A stretch of 64,000 bases of DNA, from the NCBI GenBank assembly GCA_029260165.1, contig JAJDDT010000042.1, positions 62,001 through 126,000 of the forward strand, written 5' to 3'. A program made the position numbers and the translations under genes. A model generated the notes under the pieces. That model had not been told where the DNA came from, did not search any database, and saw only the letters and a list, made by a program, of their open reading frames with translations. Source of the stretch: Phycisphaerae bacterium. Lineage in GTDB: Bacteria; Planctomycetota; Phycisphaerae; UBA1845. Each line of letters begins with the position of its first letter. Position 1 is the first letter of the stretch. Below, in pieces: positions 47,572 through 55,268 of this stretch.

Positions 47572-47592
47572 CGTCACCCCTGGTGGGTGACG
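47572..47592. promoter_or_regulatory. 8-bp inverted repeat in the surA-like/aroC divergent region
   Basis: CGTCACCC (47572-47579) and GGGTGACG (47585-47592) are perfect inverted arms with the spacer CTGGT. The repeat lies 11 bases upstream of the SurA-like start codon, so it could be a transcription factor site or a hairpin in that mRNA leader. No known operator is recognised. Confidence 0.4.
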
Positions 47593-47773
47593 AGAAGGCA
47601 AATCAACCCAGGGCAGATTCACCACATCGTCAGGCAAGACCTGCCCCCGCACCGCGATTCCGCGAGCACCGCAAAACCGCAACGAATCCGAGCATAACCA
47701 CACAAACCCCATCCTCCAAACCAATTCATCCCCACACTTCCAACCACCCCCACATCCTCGTATCATCCCCCCA

Positions 47774-48937
47774 ATGCCTATGCTCCAATATAAAACCGCC
47801 GGTGAATCGCACGGTCAACGCCTGATCGCTCTCGTCGAGGGCATGCCAAATGGACTCTCGCTCGACCTCGACATGATCAATCGCGAAATGCACCGCAGAC
47901 AGGGCGGCTACGGTCGCGGCGGAAGGATGGCCATCGAAAAAGACAGCGTCAACATCCTCTCCGGCATCCGAAACAACACCACCATAGGATCACCCATCGC
48001 CATCGAAATCGCAAACAAGGACTGGCGCATCGACTCCGCCCCCGTCATCAAACGTCCCCGGCCCGGACACGCCGACCTCGCCGGCAGCCTCAAATACCTC
48101 ACCGACGATTGCCGGGAAACCCTCGAACGAGCCAGCGCTCGGGAGACCGCCGCCCGCGTCGCAGCGGGCGCTCTCGCCAGATGCCTGCTCCACGCCTTCG
48201 ATATCAAGGTCGTCGGTTTCGTCCGCACCATCCTCGACGTCGACGCCAAGATCGACCCAACCTGGACCCCCGACGAACTCGTCACCCGTCGCGATGCGAA
48301 CCAGGCCTACTGCCCGGACCAGACCGCCGCCGACCAGATGATCGCAGCCATCAAACAGGCCAAGCGCGACAAGGACACCCTTGGCGGCATCGTCGAGGTT
48401 CAGGTTCACAACCAACCACCGGGTCTGGGCACCTGCGTCCAATGGTCCGACAAGCTCGACGGAAAACTCATGCAGGCGGTCGGCGCCATTCAGGCGTTCA
48501 AGGGCGTTGAAATCGGCATGGGGTTCGACGTCGCGAGAAACCGCGGCAGCGACGTCCACGACGAAATAAGCTACGACCCCGCCAAACGCGACACTCCATC
48601 TCTCGGGTTCACCCGATTACGCAACAACGCAGGCGGTATCGAAGGCGGCATGACCAACGGACAACCCATCGTCATCCGCGGAGCCATGAAACCCATCAGC
48701 ACCCTCATGAAAGGAATGGCCAGCGTCAACCTCGACACCAAACAACCCGAACGCAGCGACTACGAACGCAGCGACGTCTGTAGCGTACCCGCCGCGAGCG
48801 TCGTCGCGGAGAACGTCGTCGCTTTTGAAATCGCCGCAGCCTTCCTCGACAAATTCGCCGGCGACACCATGATCGAAATCCGAAACAGCTACGATCATTA
48901 CCTCACCGCTGCCCGCGCCATAGGCCAATCCCCGTAG
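47774..48937 (+). CDS. aroC: Chorismate synthase
   Basis: Converts 5-enolpyruvylshikimate 3-phosphate to chorismate, the last step of the shikimate pathway, using reduced FMN. The length of 387 aa is normal. Signatures: KTAGESHGQ at the start, RRQGGYGRGGRMAIE, RPRPGHADLAGSLKY, ERASARETAARVAAGALA and RNNAGGIEGGMTNGQPI. A second ATG two codons later is an alternative start. No other aro gene is beside it. Confidence 0.97.
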   Translation: MPMLQYKTAGESHGQRLIALVEGMPNGLSLDLDMINREMHRRQGGYGRGGRMAIEKDSVNILSGIRNNTTIGSPIAIEIANKDWRIDSAPVIKRPRPGHADLAGSLKYLTDDCRETLERASARETAARVAAGALARCLLHAFDIKVVGFVRTILDVDAKIDPTWTPDELVTRRDANQAYCPDQTAADQMIAAIKQAKRDKDTLGGIVEVQVHNQPPGLGTCVQWSDKLDGKLMQAVGAIQAFKGVEIGMGFDVARNRGSDVHDEISYDPAKRDTPSLGFTRLRNNAGGIEGGMTNGQPIVIRGAMKPISTLMKGMASVNLDTKQPERSDYERSDVCSVPAASVVAENVVAFEIAAAFLDKFAGDTMIEIRNSYDHYLTAARAIGQSP

Positions 48938-48955
48938 ATCAGCCAACGCATCCCC

Positions 48956-50467
48956 ATGACCCGCCGCAAGACAATCACCATCTTATCGCTCGTCGTTCTC
49001 GCCACAGCGCTTGTCGCCATTCGCCTCTACCCGACAACCACCTACTACCGCCACCGTCTCGAACAAAAACTCTCCACACAACTCGACATGCGCGTCACCA
49101 TCGAACGCATCCAACAAAAATCCAAAACACGCATCCTCCACAACGTTACTGCCATCGCACGCCAACGAGACGTCGAAATCTTCCGCTGCGAGCGAGCCGA
49201 ATGGAGGCGACTCGCCAATCGACCCCAAACACTCCGATCACTCAAACTTGTCAACGGACGCATCCTTGTTGGCGAAACCCAATGGCAGCGCGACGACTAC
49301 CAACAGATCCTCCAGAGCAGCCTCGGACACGACTTCGCCGAAATGGGCATCACCGATATCGACCTCGAAAACATCGATCTCGAGTGGCGACACCCGCAAT
49401 TCACCTTCTCCGCGCGTCACACCACAGGACACATCGACTTCGACGACGACAACACAGCGCACGCCATTCTCACCGCTCCCAGCCTCAACGGCTCAAACGT
49501 CTCCGACCCCATCCGCATCACGACCCAATTCACCACCGAACCAACCGTCCGCTTCCAGCACGTCACCCTCGACATCGCCCGACTACCCCTTGCCGCACTC
49601 GGCATCGAACCGTTCGTCGGCGGCCCCGTCACCACAGGTTCATTTCGAGGGACCGTCGTCTACCGACAAGCCGACCATATGTCCGTCAAAATCAACGGCA
49701 ACATCGAAAACGCACAGCTCGATGAACTCACCCGAACCCTCCCCCACGGACCCTACAAGGGACAGGTCGATCTCACCGTCGATCTCGCCGAAATCCGAAA
49801 CAGGAAACTCGCCACGTTGCGACTTGCCGCAAACATCAACGACCTTCATCTGAAACAAATCACCAAAACCCTGAACCTTCCCGACATCGACGGCACCATC
49901 GACCTCCGCGTCCACAACGCCGTCTTCCACGACAACCAACTCACCCACCTCAGCGCCACAGGACAAGCCGATCGCGTCCCCCTGGATGCGATCACTGCTC
50001 TTCTCGGAAAGGGGACCATCACCGGATCGCTCGGCATCACCGTCAACGCTTTCCAATGCGTCGGCGTCGAAATCGCAGCCGCGAACATCGCCCTCACGGC
50101 CATCCCACCCGCCGACGCACCGGGCACCATCGACCGCGACGTTCTCAGGCACCTCTCCGAACTCGCCCTGGGTTTTGACGCCACCACCGTCATCCCAGCC
50201 GCCATCGAAAAAATCGAATACACCCAACTTGGTGTCGAACTCGATCTCATCGGCGACCGCCTCCGCGTCCGGGGTACCCATGGCCCGAACGGCAACCGTA
50301 TTCTCACCATCAATTTGTTGGGTACCAAAATCCCCGTCGTCTCCGCCCCCGATGAGACCTACAATATCCACGATCTGCTGGAACAAATCCGCCAAAAAAT
50401 CGCCGAAACCAACCGTCAAAAGATCAAACAATGGTGGCAGGAACGAACCAGGCCCGACGCCGATTGA
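48956..50467 (+). CDS. AsmA/TamB-like membrane-anchored protein
   Basis: A 503-aa protein with an N-terminal membrane anchor (about residues 7-22) and a long periplasmic repeat of alternating strands (e.g. IDLDNIDLEWRHPQFTFSARH-like ladders). The composition is Asp/Thr/His-rich and beta-strand-rich, like AsmA/TamB/YdbH proteins that span the periplasm and take part in phospholipid transport or outer-membrane assembly. The short C-terminal helix is charged. It lies 18 bases after aroC. Homology is by fold pattern, not a specific motif. Confidence 0.72.
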   Translation: MTRRKTITILSLVVLATALVAIRLYPTTTYYRHRLEQKLSTQLDMRVTIERIQQKSKTRILHNVTAIARQRDVEIFRCERAEWRRLANRPQTLRSLKLVNGRILVGETQWQRDDYQQILQSSLGHDFAEMGITDIDLENIDLEWRHPQFTFSARHTTGHIDFDDDNTAHAILTAPSLNGSNVSDPIRITTQFTTEPTVRFQHVTLDIARLPLAALGIEPFVGGPVTTGSFRGTVVYRQADHMSVKINGNIENAQLDELTRTLPHGPYKGQVDLTVDLAEIRNRKLATLRLAANINDLHLKQITKTLNLPDIDGTIDLRVHNAVFHDNQLTHLSATGQADRVPLDAITALLGKGTITGSLGITVNAFQCVGVEIAAANIALTAIPPADAPGTIDRDVLRHLSELALGFDATTVIPAAIEKIEYTQLGVELDLIGDRLRVRGTHGPNGNRILTINLLGTKIPVVSAPDETYNIHDLLEQIRQKIAETNRQKIKQWWQERTRPDAD

Positions 50468-50618
50468 TCCCCCAATTCTACCACATCACCCCGTACCATT
50501 CTCTGCAGCGTCACCCGTTCCATGACGCCGGGGCCGCCGGATGTTTTGGGGTCGATTGGTTCAACCGTCTATCCGAACTGCCGTGACGGGCATTCAAAAC
50601 GACACACCATCGAACCAG

Positions 50619-51806
50619 TCAGATGTCCACCCCCGCCACGTCGCGCCGCCACAACTTCCCGACCGCACCAAACACCCCACGCAACCACCGACCCACCAAC
50701 GCACACCACGTCCAACCAACATGACGTCCACCATACGACGCCGCCAAATGCGCCGCATCGGGTAATATCACCGCCCGCAGATAACCAAACCTGAAACCCA
50801 GCCCCGGCGTACACAGCATATCCACAACCGTTCGACGCACCGGATGGGCTGCGTCCTCCGGCGATTGTCGCACCGCCAACCGATCCCGCCACGACACGCG
50901 CTCGTCCGCCAACCTCCGCCGCACGTCGTCAGGAATCACGCAGCCAACCTGCGACTCGACCCATTCAATTCCGACTCGTGCCGCATAGATCAATCGCCAC
51001 ACCCGCAACCGCTCAACGAACATCGACCAATCAATCTGATCCCCAAACCAATCCACAAACCGACGCACATCCATCGCCCAAATCAATCGTCCACCACCAT
51101 GAAACGACGCATGACACAACAGATGAATCAACATGTTTGTCGCCGACGGCACGCACATTACGGTGCCACCCATTGGGACGCCAACCACATCCCCCATCAA
51201 CGCCCCGTCAGGCACCGTTCGCGCATAACGCAACGGCCGCCACGGTCGCACATGCACATCCAACCGAACCCCGTTGGACCCGCCGCCCACATAATCCCGC
51301 TCATAATGAAACCGTGGGAAAAAATCCGCCCGCAACAAATTACGCCCAGGCTCATACCCCAACCGCCGCAACAACCCATCCGCCCGATCCGCATCGGCCG
51401 GACGAATCAACAAATCCACGTCCGTCATCGGACGCAACGACAAATCGTCATACAACACCCCCAACAGCGCCGCCCCCTTCAACACCACCAGCCCCACGTC
51501 CGCCTCCGCAAACGCCGTCACAATCCGCTCCAGCCGCGTCAACCGATGACGATTCAACCCCGCCGTCTGATCAGCCGTCGCAACCAACTCCCGCTGCACC
51601 TCATCAGGCAACGCAATCCCACGCTCCCGAACCGCCTCCCAAACCAACCCAGCCACACCCTCAACCTGTGCACACGACACCAACCGACCCCATCCGCGAC
51701 CATCGTCCACCGCAGGCCAATCCCCGTCCCCGAGCAATAGCCGTCCCAGTCGCGTCACCAGTGACGCATCAGCAGCCAACACCGTTTTTGAAGAATTCGA
51801 TCTCAT
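50619..51806 (-). CDS. Uncharacterised nucleotidyltransferase (NTP_transf_5-like)
   Basis: A 395-aa protein of the large uncharacterised nucleotidyltransferase family. The signature VVLKGAALL followed by LRPMTDVDLLIRPAD carries the nucleotidyltransferase aspartates (TDVDL). The C-terminal half is helical with many Trp/Arg/Val and no second domain that I recognise. Its ATG overlaps the kinase stop by four bases; it is the last gene of the four-gene cassette. Members often travel with HprK-related kinases and PqqD-like proteins. Confidence 0.87.
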   Translation of the reverse strand: MRSNSSKTVLAADASLVTRLGRLLLGDGDWPAVDDGRGWGRLVSCAQVEGVAGLVWEAVRERGIALPDEVQRELVATADQTAGLNRHRLTRLERIVTAFAEADVGLVVLKGAALLGVLYDDLSLRPMTDVDLLIRPADADRADGLLRRLGYEPGRNLLRADFFPRFHYERDYVGGGSNGVRLDVHVRPWRPLRYARTVPDGALMGDVVGVPMGGTVMCVPSATNMLIHLLCHASFHGGGRLIWAMDVRRFVDWFGDQIDWSMFVERLRVWRLIYAARVGIEWVESQVGCVIPDDVRRRLADERVSWRDRLAVRQSPEDAAHPVRRTVVDMLCTPGLGFRFGYLRAVILPDAAHLAASYGGRHVGWTWCALVGRWLRGVFGAVGKLWRRDVAGVDI

Positions 51807-52738
51807 GACATGACAGCCGACCGCACCAGATCGACCGTTTCATCCAACTCACCCGCCGCCAACTCATACACCCGCGCATCACGAACAACATCCGCCATGA
51901 TCCGCACGCCGGCCGACCGAAATTTCGCAAAATTGAACGACACCTCATTCAACCGCAGCACTGCTTCCGCCCGCGAAATCTCCGTCAACCGCGCCCGCTG
52001 ACCTTCCGCATATTTGGGGAATATCACAAATCGAACCGGACATCGCCCACCGATCCGGTCCCCGTTCAGCTCGAAAGGCTTCACAAACGTCACCCGTCCC
52101 TTTTGCCCCTTCTGATAGTCTCGCCGGCGCGACGTTTGCAATCCCATCGCGTCGATTACCGGAAATGAACCCTCCTTCAAACACAACGCCTTCGGATACG
52201 CCCGCAGTTTTAGATCATCCGGATCAATCAACGCAAACTCGTCCGACAGATACCGCCAACCGCTCCGCACCAAACCAGCCGTCAGCGTCGTCTTCCCACT
52301 GCCCGGACTCGCCGGCAGAATCACACCCTGACCATCCACCTCCACCACGCCCGCGTGAATCTGATAAAACCGCGGGTGATACAACATGATGTGCCAGTTG
52401 ATCGCCCACTCGATGTGCGGCAGCAGCGACGGATTGTTCCAAACCGTGAATCGATGCTCCCCGTCCGCCCAAACCTCATAACGACGTCGCTTCATTCGCC
52501 CCAATCGCGTCGGCTTGACCTCAACGAGGATGGCATCACGCGTCGGTTCTGACATCCGACAGTGCTCGTACAATTCGCAAAAATCCCGCATCGCCGGACG
52601 ATATGGACACTTCAGCGACACCGCGATCACACCAATTTGAAAATGAGCGATCTCGCCTCCCCCATCCCCGAAAAAATCGCGATCAGACCATTCCGCCACA
52701 CACGCCAACTGACCCGACTGTCCGCCCAACCTCGTCAC
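51803..52738 (-). CDS. HprK-related kinase A
   Basis: A 311-aa P-loop protein related to HPr kinase/phosphorylase. Walker A PASPGSGKTTLTAGL (about residues 142-156) is followed by GWRYLSDEFALID, in the position where HprK has its second acidic motif. AINWHIMLYHPRFYQIHAGVVE just before the P-loop is typical of HprK-related kinases in exosortase and HPr-rel-A loci. There is no HPr or PTS gene here, so the substrate is not HPr as such. The start is GTG 52738, overlapping the PqqD-like stop. Confidence 0.88.
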   Translation of the reverse strand: MTRLGGQSGQLACVAEWSDRDFFGDGGGEIAHFQIGVIAVSLKCPYRPAMRDFCELYEHCRMSEPTRDAILVEVKPTRLGRMKRRRYEVWADGEHRFTVWNNPSLLPHIEWAINWHIMLYHPRFYQIHAGVVEVDGQGVILPASPGSGKTTLTAGLVRSGWRYLSDEFALIDPDDLKLRAYPKALCLKEGSFPVIDAMGLQTSRRRDYQKGQKGRVTFVKPFELNGDRIGGRCPVRFVIFPKYAEGQRARLTEISRAEAVLRLNEVSFNFAKFRSAGVRIMADVVRDARVYELAAGELDETVDLVRSAVMS

Positions 52739-53061
52739 GCCGACTCGCTTTCGCCAACACGTTCAACCAAACCCGATTCCCACATCGCCTTGATCGCCGT
52801 GGGCACATCACGTCTCGCCACGTCCACGGGTACGTCAAACCGCCCAACCATTCGCGTGACAATCTCATCAACACCCGTCACGCCGTCGCAGCCACACCAG
52901 ACGAAATACGCCGACCGATTCAAACGACACGTCGTGTTAAACACCAGATCGTAAAGCACCGCTTCGCCATCGATTTCGTGCACATCAACATCATGGCGAC
53001 GTACGAAGCGATTCAATGCACCCACCGAATCACCAGACGGATTGTCCACGTTTGCGATCAT
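52735..53061 (-). CDS. PqqD-like peptide chaperone, HPr-rel-A system type
   Basis: A 108-aa protein with a PqqD fold. PqqD-type proteins bind precursor peptides and hand them to modifying enzymes. Residues about 25-100 show the pattern VLYDLVFNTTCRLNRSAYFVW...VTGVDEIVTRM...VARRDVPTAIKAM, typical of PqqD-like families with a central winged helix. Its stop and start overlap the neighbours by four bases on both sides. By analogy it would present the 70-aa peptide encoded upstream. No radical SAM enzyme is adjacent, so the partner is likely the kinase. Confidence 0.8.
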   Translation of the reverse strand: MIANVDNPSGDSVGALNRFVRRHDVDVHEIDGEAVLYDLVFNTTCRLNRSAYFVWCGCDGVTGVDEIVTRMVGRFDVPVDVARRDVPTAIKAMWESGLVERVGESESA

Positions 53062-53270
53062 GACGTGGCACTCACCCCACTGGCTGCCAACGCTTCCGAA
53101 GGCCTGAACAAGTGAATCAGCGGCGCCGAGTAGACCAAAAGCTTCGTCGCACCCCCCATCACCGCCCGCCGGGAGTGCACCGCCTCAATGTCCGCGCCAA
53201 CGGTCTCCGCATCGGACCGCTCGCGCCCATCAACCGCGCGAAACTCGTCTTGTCCCTGCTTGTCGGGCAT
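53058..53270 (-). CDS. 70-aa leader-like peptide, candidate substrate of the cassette
   Basis: A short protein starting at ATG 53270, with GAGGTGGAG 5-9 bases upstream. It has an acidic, polar N-half (1-33), then RR at 34-35, a hydrophobic stretch (about 37-55, AVMGGATKLLVYSAPLIHLF) and an ALA-type end near residues 60-62, leaving a short tail ASGVSATS. It overlaps the PqqD-like gene by four bases (ATGA). The arrangement suits a peptide precursor or a small Tat-like exported protein. Both readings are inference; I recognise no named family. Confidence 0.6.
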   Translation of the reverse strand: MPDKQGQDEFRAVDGRERSDAETVGADIEAVHSRRAVMGGATKLLVYSAPLIHLFRPSEALAASGVSATS

Positions 53271-53425
53271 ACAGACTCCACCTCAATCTGTGACGTCGAT
53301 TATCAGCCACAGAGGTTTATCGGTCGCGTTTTGAGCCGAGTTGACTACCGGTCTTGCAAGGACCGATAACCCACAAGAAATGAAAATCCACCCCAACCGC
53401 AGGCGTACCCACCGCCCGCAGTTCG

Positions 53426-53605
53426 TCAGTGCGTCCGGTGCTTGCCGTGATGATGGACGCGGTGCAGGATCAGCACGGCAACAGCCGGCAGGAACAACAG
53501 ATTCCCCACCGGATCCGCCCGAACCAGGCCAATCGAACCCATTGCGTTCGTCGGCACAGCCACCACGCACAAGAACACCAAAATCCCAATCGCCAATCGT
53601 AACAT
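53426..53605 (-). CDS. Small membrane peptide with His-rich basic tail
   Basis: A 59-aa predicted membrane peptide: hydrophobic 1-19, a short linker with GSIGLVRADP, a second hydrophobic segment at about 34-48 and the tail HRVHHHGKHRTH. GGAGG six bases upstream of ATG 53605 decides this start over the longer frame to 53701. It lies 155 bases upstream of the 70-aa peptide in the same direction, so it may belong to that cassette. The His cluster could bind metal. No family recognised. Confidence 0.55.
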   Translation of the reverse strand: MLRLAIGILVFLCVVAVPTNAMGSIGLVRADPVGNLLFLPAVAVLILHRVHHHGKHRTH

Positions 53606-53764
53606 CTCAGCACCTCCGATGGCCGAAACACCAAGGCCTTCACCATTCAACATGACACACAGACGGCCCCAGTCAAGTAGATTCTTTGTTACCGAACACA
53701 AAGAAAAACAAGTAACACTGTATATGAGGTGCAGTTCCAGTCCATGGGGGCTTTTTCGTGGCGT

Positions 53765-53802
53765 AATGCTAATTTTATGCTAAAAAAACAAGAATTAGCA
53801 TT
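53765..53802 (+). promoter_or_regulatory. Fic operator candidate 1
   Basis: AATGCTAAT (53765-53773) and ATTAGCATT (53794-53802) form a perfect 9-bp inverted repeat, with a further direct copy ATGCTAA at 53777-53783 between them. It lies in AT-rich sequence upstream of fic and shares its arm sequence with candidate 2. Confidence 0.65.
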
Positions 53803-53821
53803 GCAAATGGAAGACGGTGTG

Positions 53822-53850
53822 TTATGCTAATGTTGTCGATATTAGCATAA
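53822..53850 (+). promoter_or_regulatory. Fic operator candidate 2
   Basis: TTATGCTAAT (53822-53831) and ATTAGCATAA (53841-53850) form a perfect 10-bp inverted repeat with a 9-base spacer. It ends 17 bases before the TTG start and just before the AGGAG ribosome site, so a bound protein would block transcription or translation of fic. Confidence 0.72.
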
Positions 53851-53867
53851 CGATCAGGAGAACGGTC

Positions 53868-55199
53868 TTGCCGCTCAAAATCCCGCGAAAACCCAAGCCA
53901 TACGGGCAACTCTTAGACGAGGTCGATATCTATCGGGTACTCGAGTTGGAGCAACTCCTCCTTGACCAACCCCAAGACAAATATCTCCACTGGGACAAAA
54001 TCCGCCATTTGGCATCGCCTGACGGATTCAGCCACGACGAGTGGTGGTGCGCGATTAAAATGGCTCGCAGGCAAAACAGCCGTCCAATTCCCCTGCAAAC
54101 GCAATCAAGCGAACCATTCCATTTCCACCTGCCGGACCCCATTCCGGAAACGCTGCACTGGATTGACCAGAACGCCGGCGGTCGAATCGAAATGCCCATG
54201 CAGACGGCTACTCCCGACACGCGCGATCGATACCTGATCAACTCGCTCATTGAGGAAGCCATCACATCAAGCCAACTGGAGGGAGCAACGACCACAGGAC
54301 CGGTCGCGAAGGAACTCATCCGAACAGGTCGACCACCGCGTGATGAAAGCGAGCAGATGATCGTCAACAACTACCTCGCAATGCGAAAAATCCGCGAGTT
54401 CGTTGACAAGCCACTGACGCCGGCAGTAATCAAGGAACTACACACGATTATTTCGGATAAGACATTGCAGCAACCGTCCGATAGCGGACGCTTCCGACGA
54501 GATGACGAAAACATCGTTGTTCAAGACGACCATGGAAACATCCTGCATACACCTCCACCAGCCGATCAGTTACCAGAACGGATGGACGCACTGTGCCGGT
54601 TTGCCAACAGCGAAACCCCTGACCGATTCGTCCACCCGGTCATCCGTTCCATCATCATTCACTTCTGGTTTTCTTACGATCACCCATTCATCGACGGAAA
54701 TGGTCGGACTGCCCGCGCTTTGTTTTACTGGTCCATGTTGCATCACAAGTACTGGCTTTGCGAATTCATTTCCATATCTGAAATCATACGAAAGGCGCCG
54801 AAGCGGTACGGCCGAGCATTTCTGCATGTCGAGACAGACGAAAACGATCTCAATTACTTCATCATTTACCATCTGACTGTCATTCGCCGAGCGATCGAAA
54901 GTTTGCGCGAGTATCTCCAGAAGAAAACGGAGCAACTTAAGAAAGTCGAAGCGCATCTCCGCGGAAATCAGACATTGAACCATCGCCAACAGGCTCTCAT
55001 CAGCCACGCGCTGCGACACCCGCAGCAGGTCTACACAATCGCCTCCCACCAACGAAGCCACAACGTCGTCCCGCAAACCGCACGGACAGACCTCAACAAC
55101 CTTGCGGAAAAGGGACTGCTACATCGCAAACGGATCTCGCGCGTTTGGCGATATACCCCGGTCCCCAACCTCGAAGCCAAGCTCGCAAACATTGGCTGA
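53868..55199 (+). CDS. Fic-family AMP transferase-like protein with C-terminal winged helix
   Basis: A 443-aa protein. The TTG start at 53868 is decided by AGGAG seven bases upstream. The Fic motif HPFIDGNGRTAR (residues 272-283) is complete, including the catalytic His272. The class II inhibitory motif SSQLEG (Ser134 to Gly139, SxxxEG) lies upstream, so the enzyme should be auto-inhibited. Residues about 365-443 form a winged helix-turn-helix (RQQALISHALRH... TARTDLNNLAEKGLLHRKR). With the palindromes upstream this predicts self-repression. Fic enzymes transfer AMP to proteins; the target here is unknown. Confidence 0.93.
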   Translation: MPLKIPRKPKPYGQLLDEVDIYRVLELEQLLLDQPQDKYLHWDKIRHLASPDGFSHDEWWCAIKMARRQNSRPIPLQTQSSEPFHFHLPDPIPETLHWIDQNAGGRIEMPMQTATPDTRDRYLINSLIEEAITSSQLEGATTTGPVAKELIRTGRPPRDESEQMIVNNYLAMRKIREFVDKPLTPAVIKELHTIISDKTLQQPSDSGRFRRDDENIVVQDDHGNILHTPPPADQLPERMDALCRFANSETPDRFVHPVIRSIIIHFWFSYDHPFIDGNGRTARALFYWSMLHHKYWLCEFISISEIIRKAPKRYGRAFLHVETDENDLNYFIIYHLTVIRRAIESLREYLQKKTEQLKKVEAHLRGNQTLNHRQQALISHALRHPQQVYTIASHQRSHNVVPQTARTDLNNLAEKGLLHRKRISRVWRYTPVPNLEAKLANIG

Positions 55200-55268
55200 C
55201 GAAACGCAGTCCTGTTTCCGTCAGCCCTGCGCCTGTGCACAACTTCACCGCGCCGATACGATGCCCGC

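Noticed and set aside
53283-53570. 95-aa minus-strand frame
   Set aside because: No ribosome site or protein-like pattern; overlaps the better supported 59-aa peptide in another frame.
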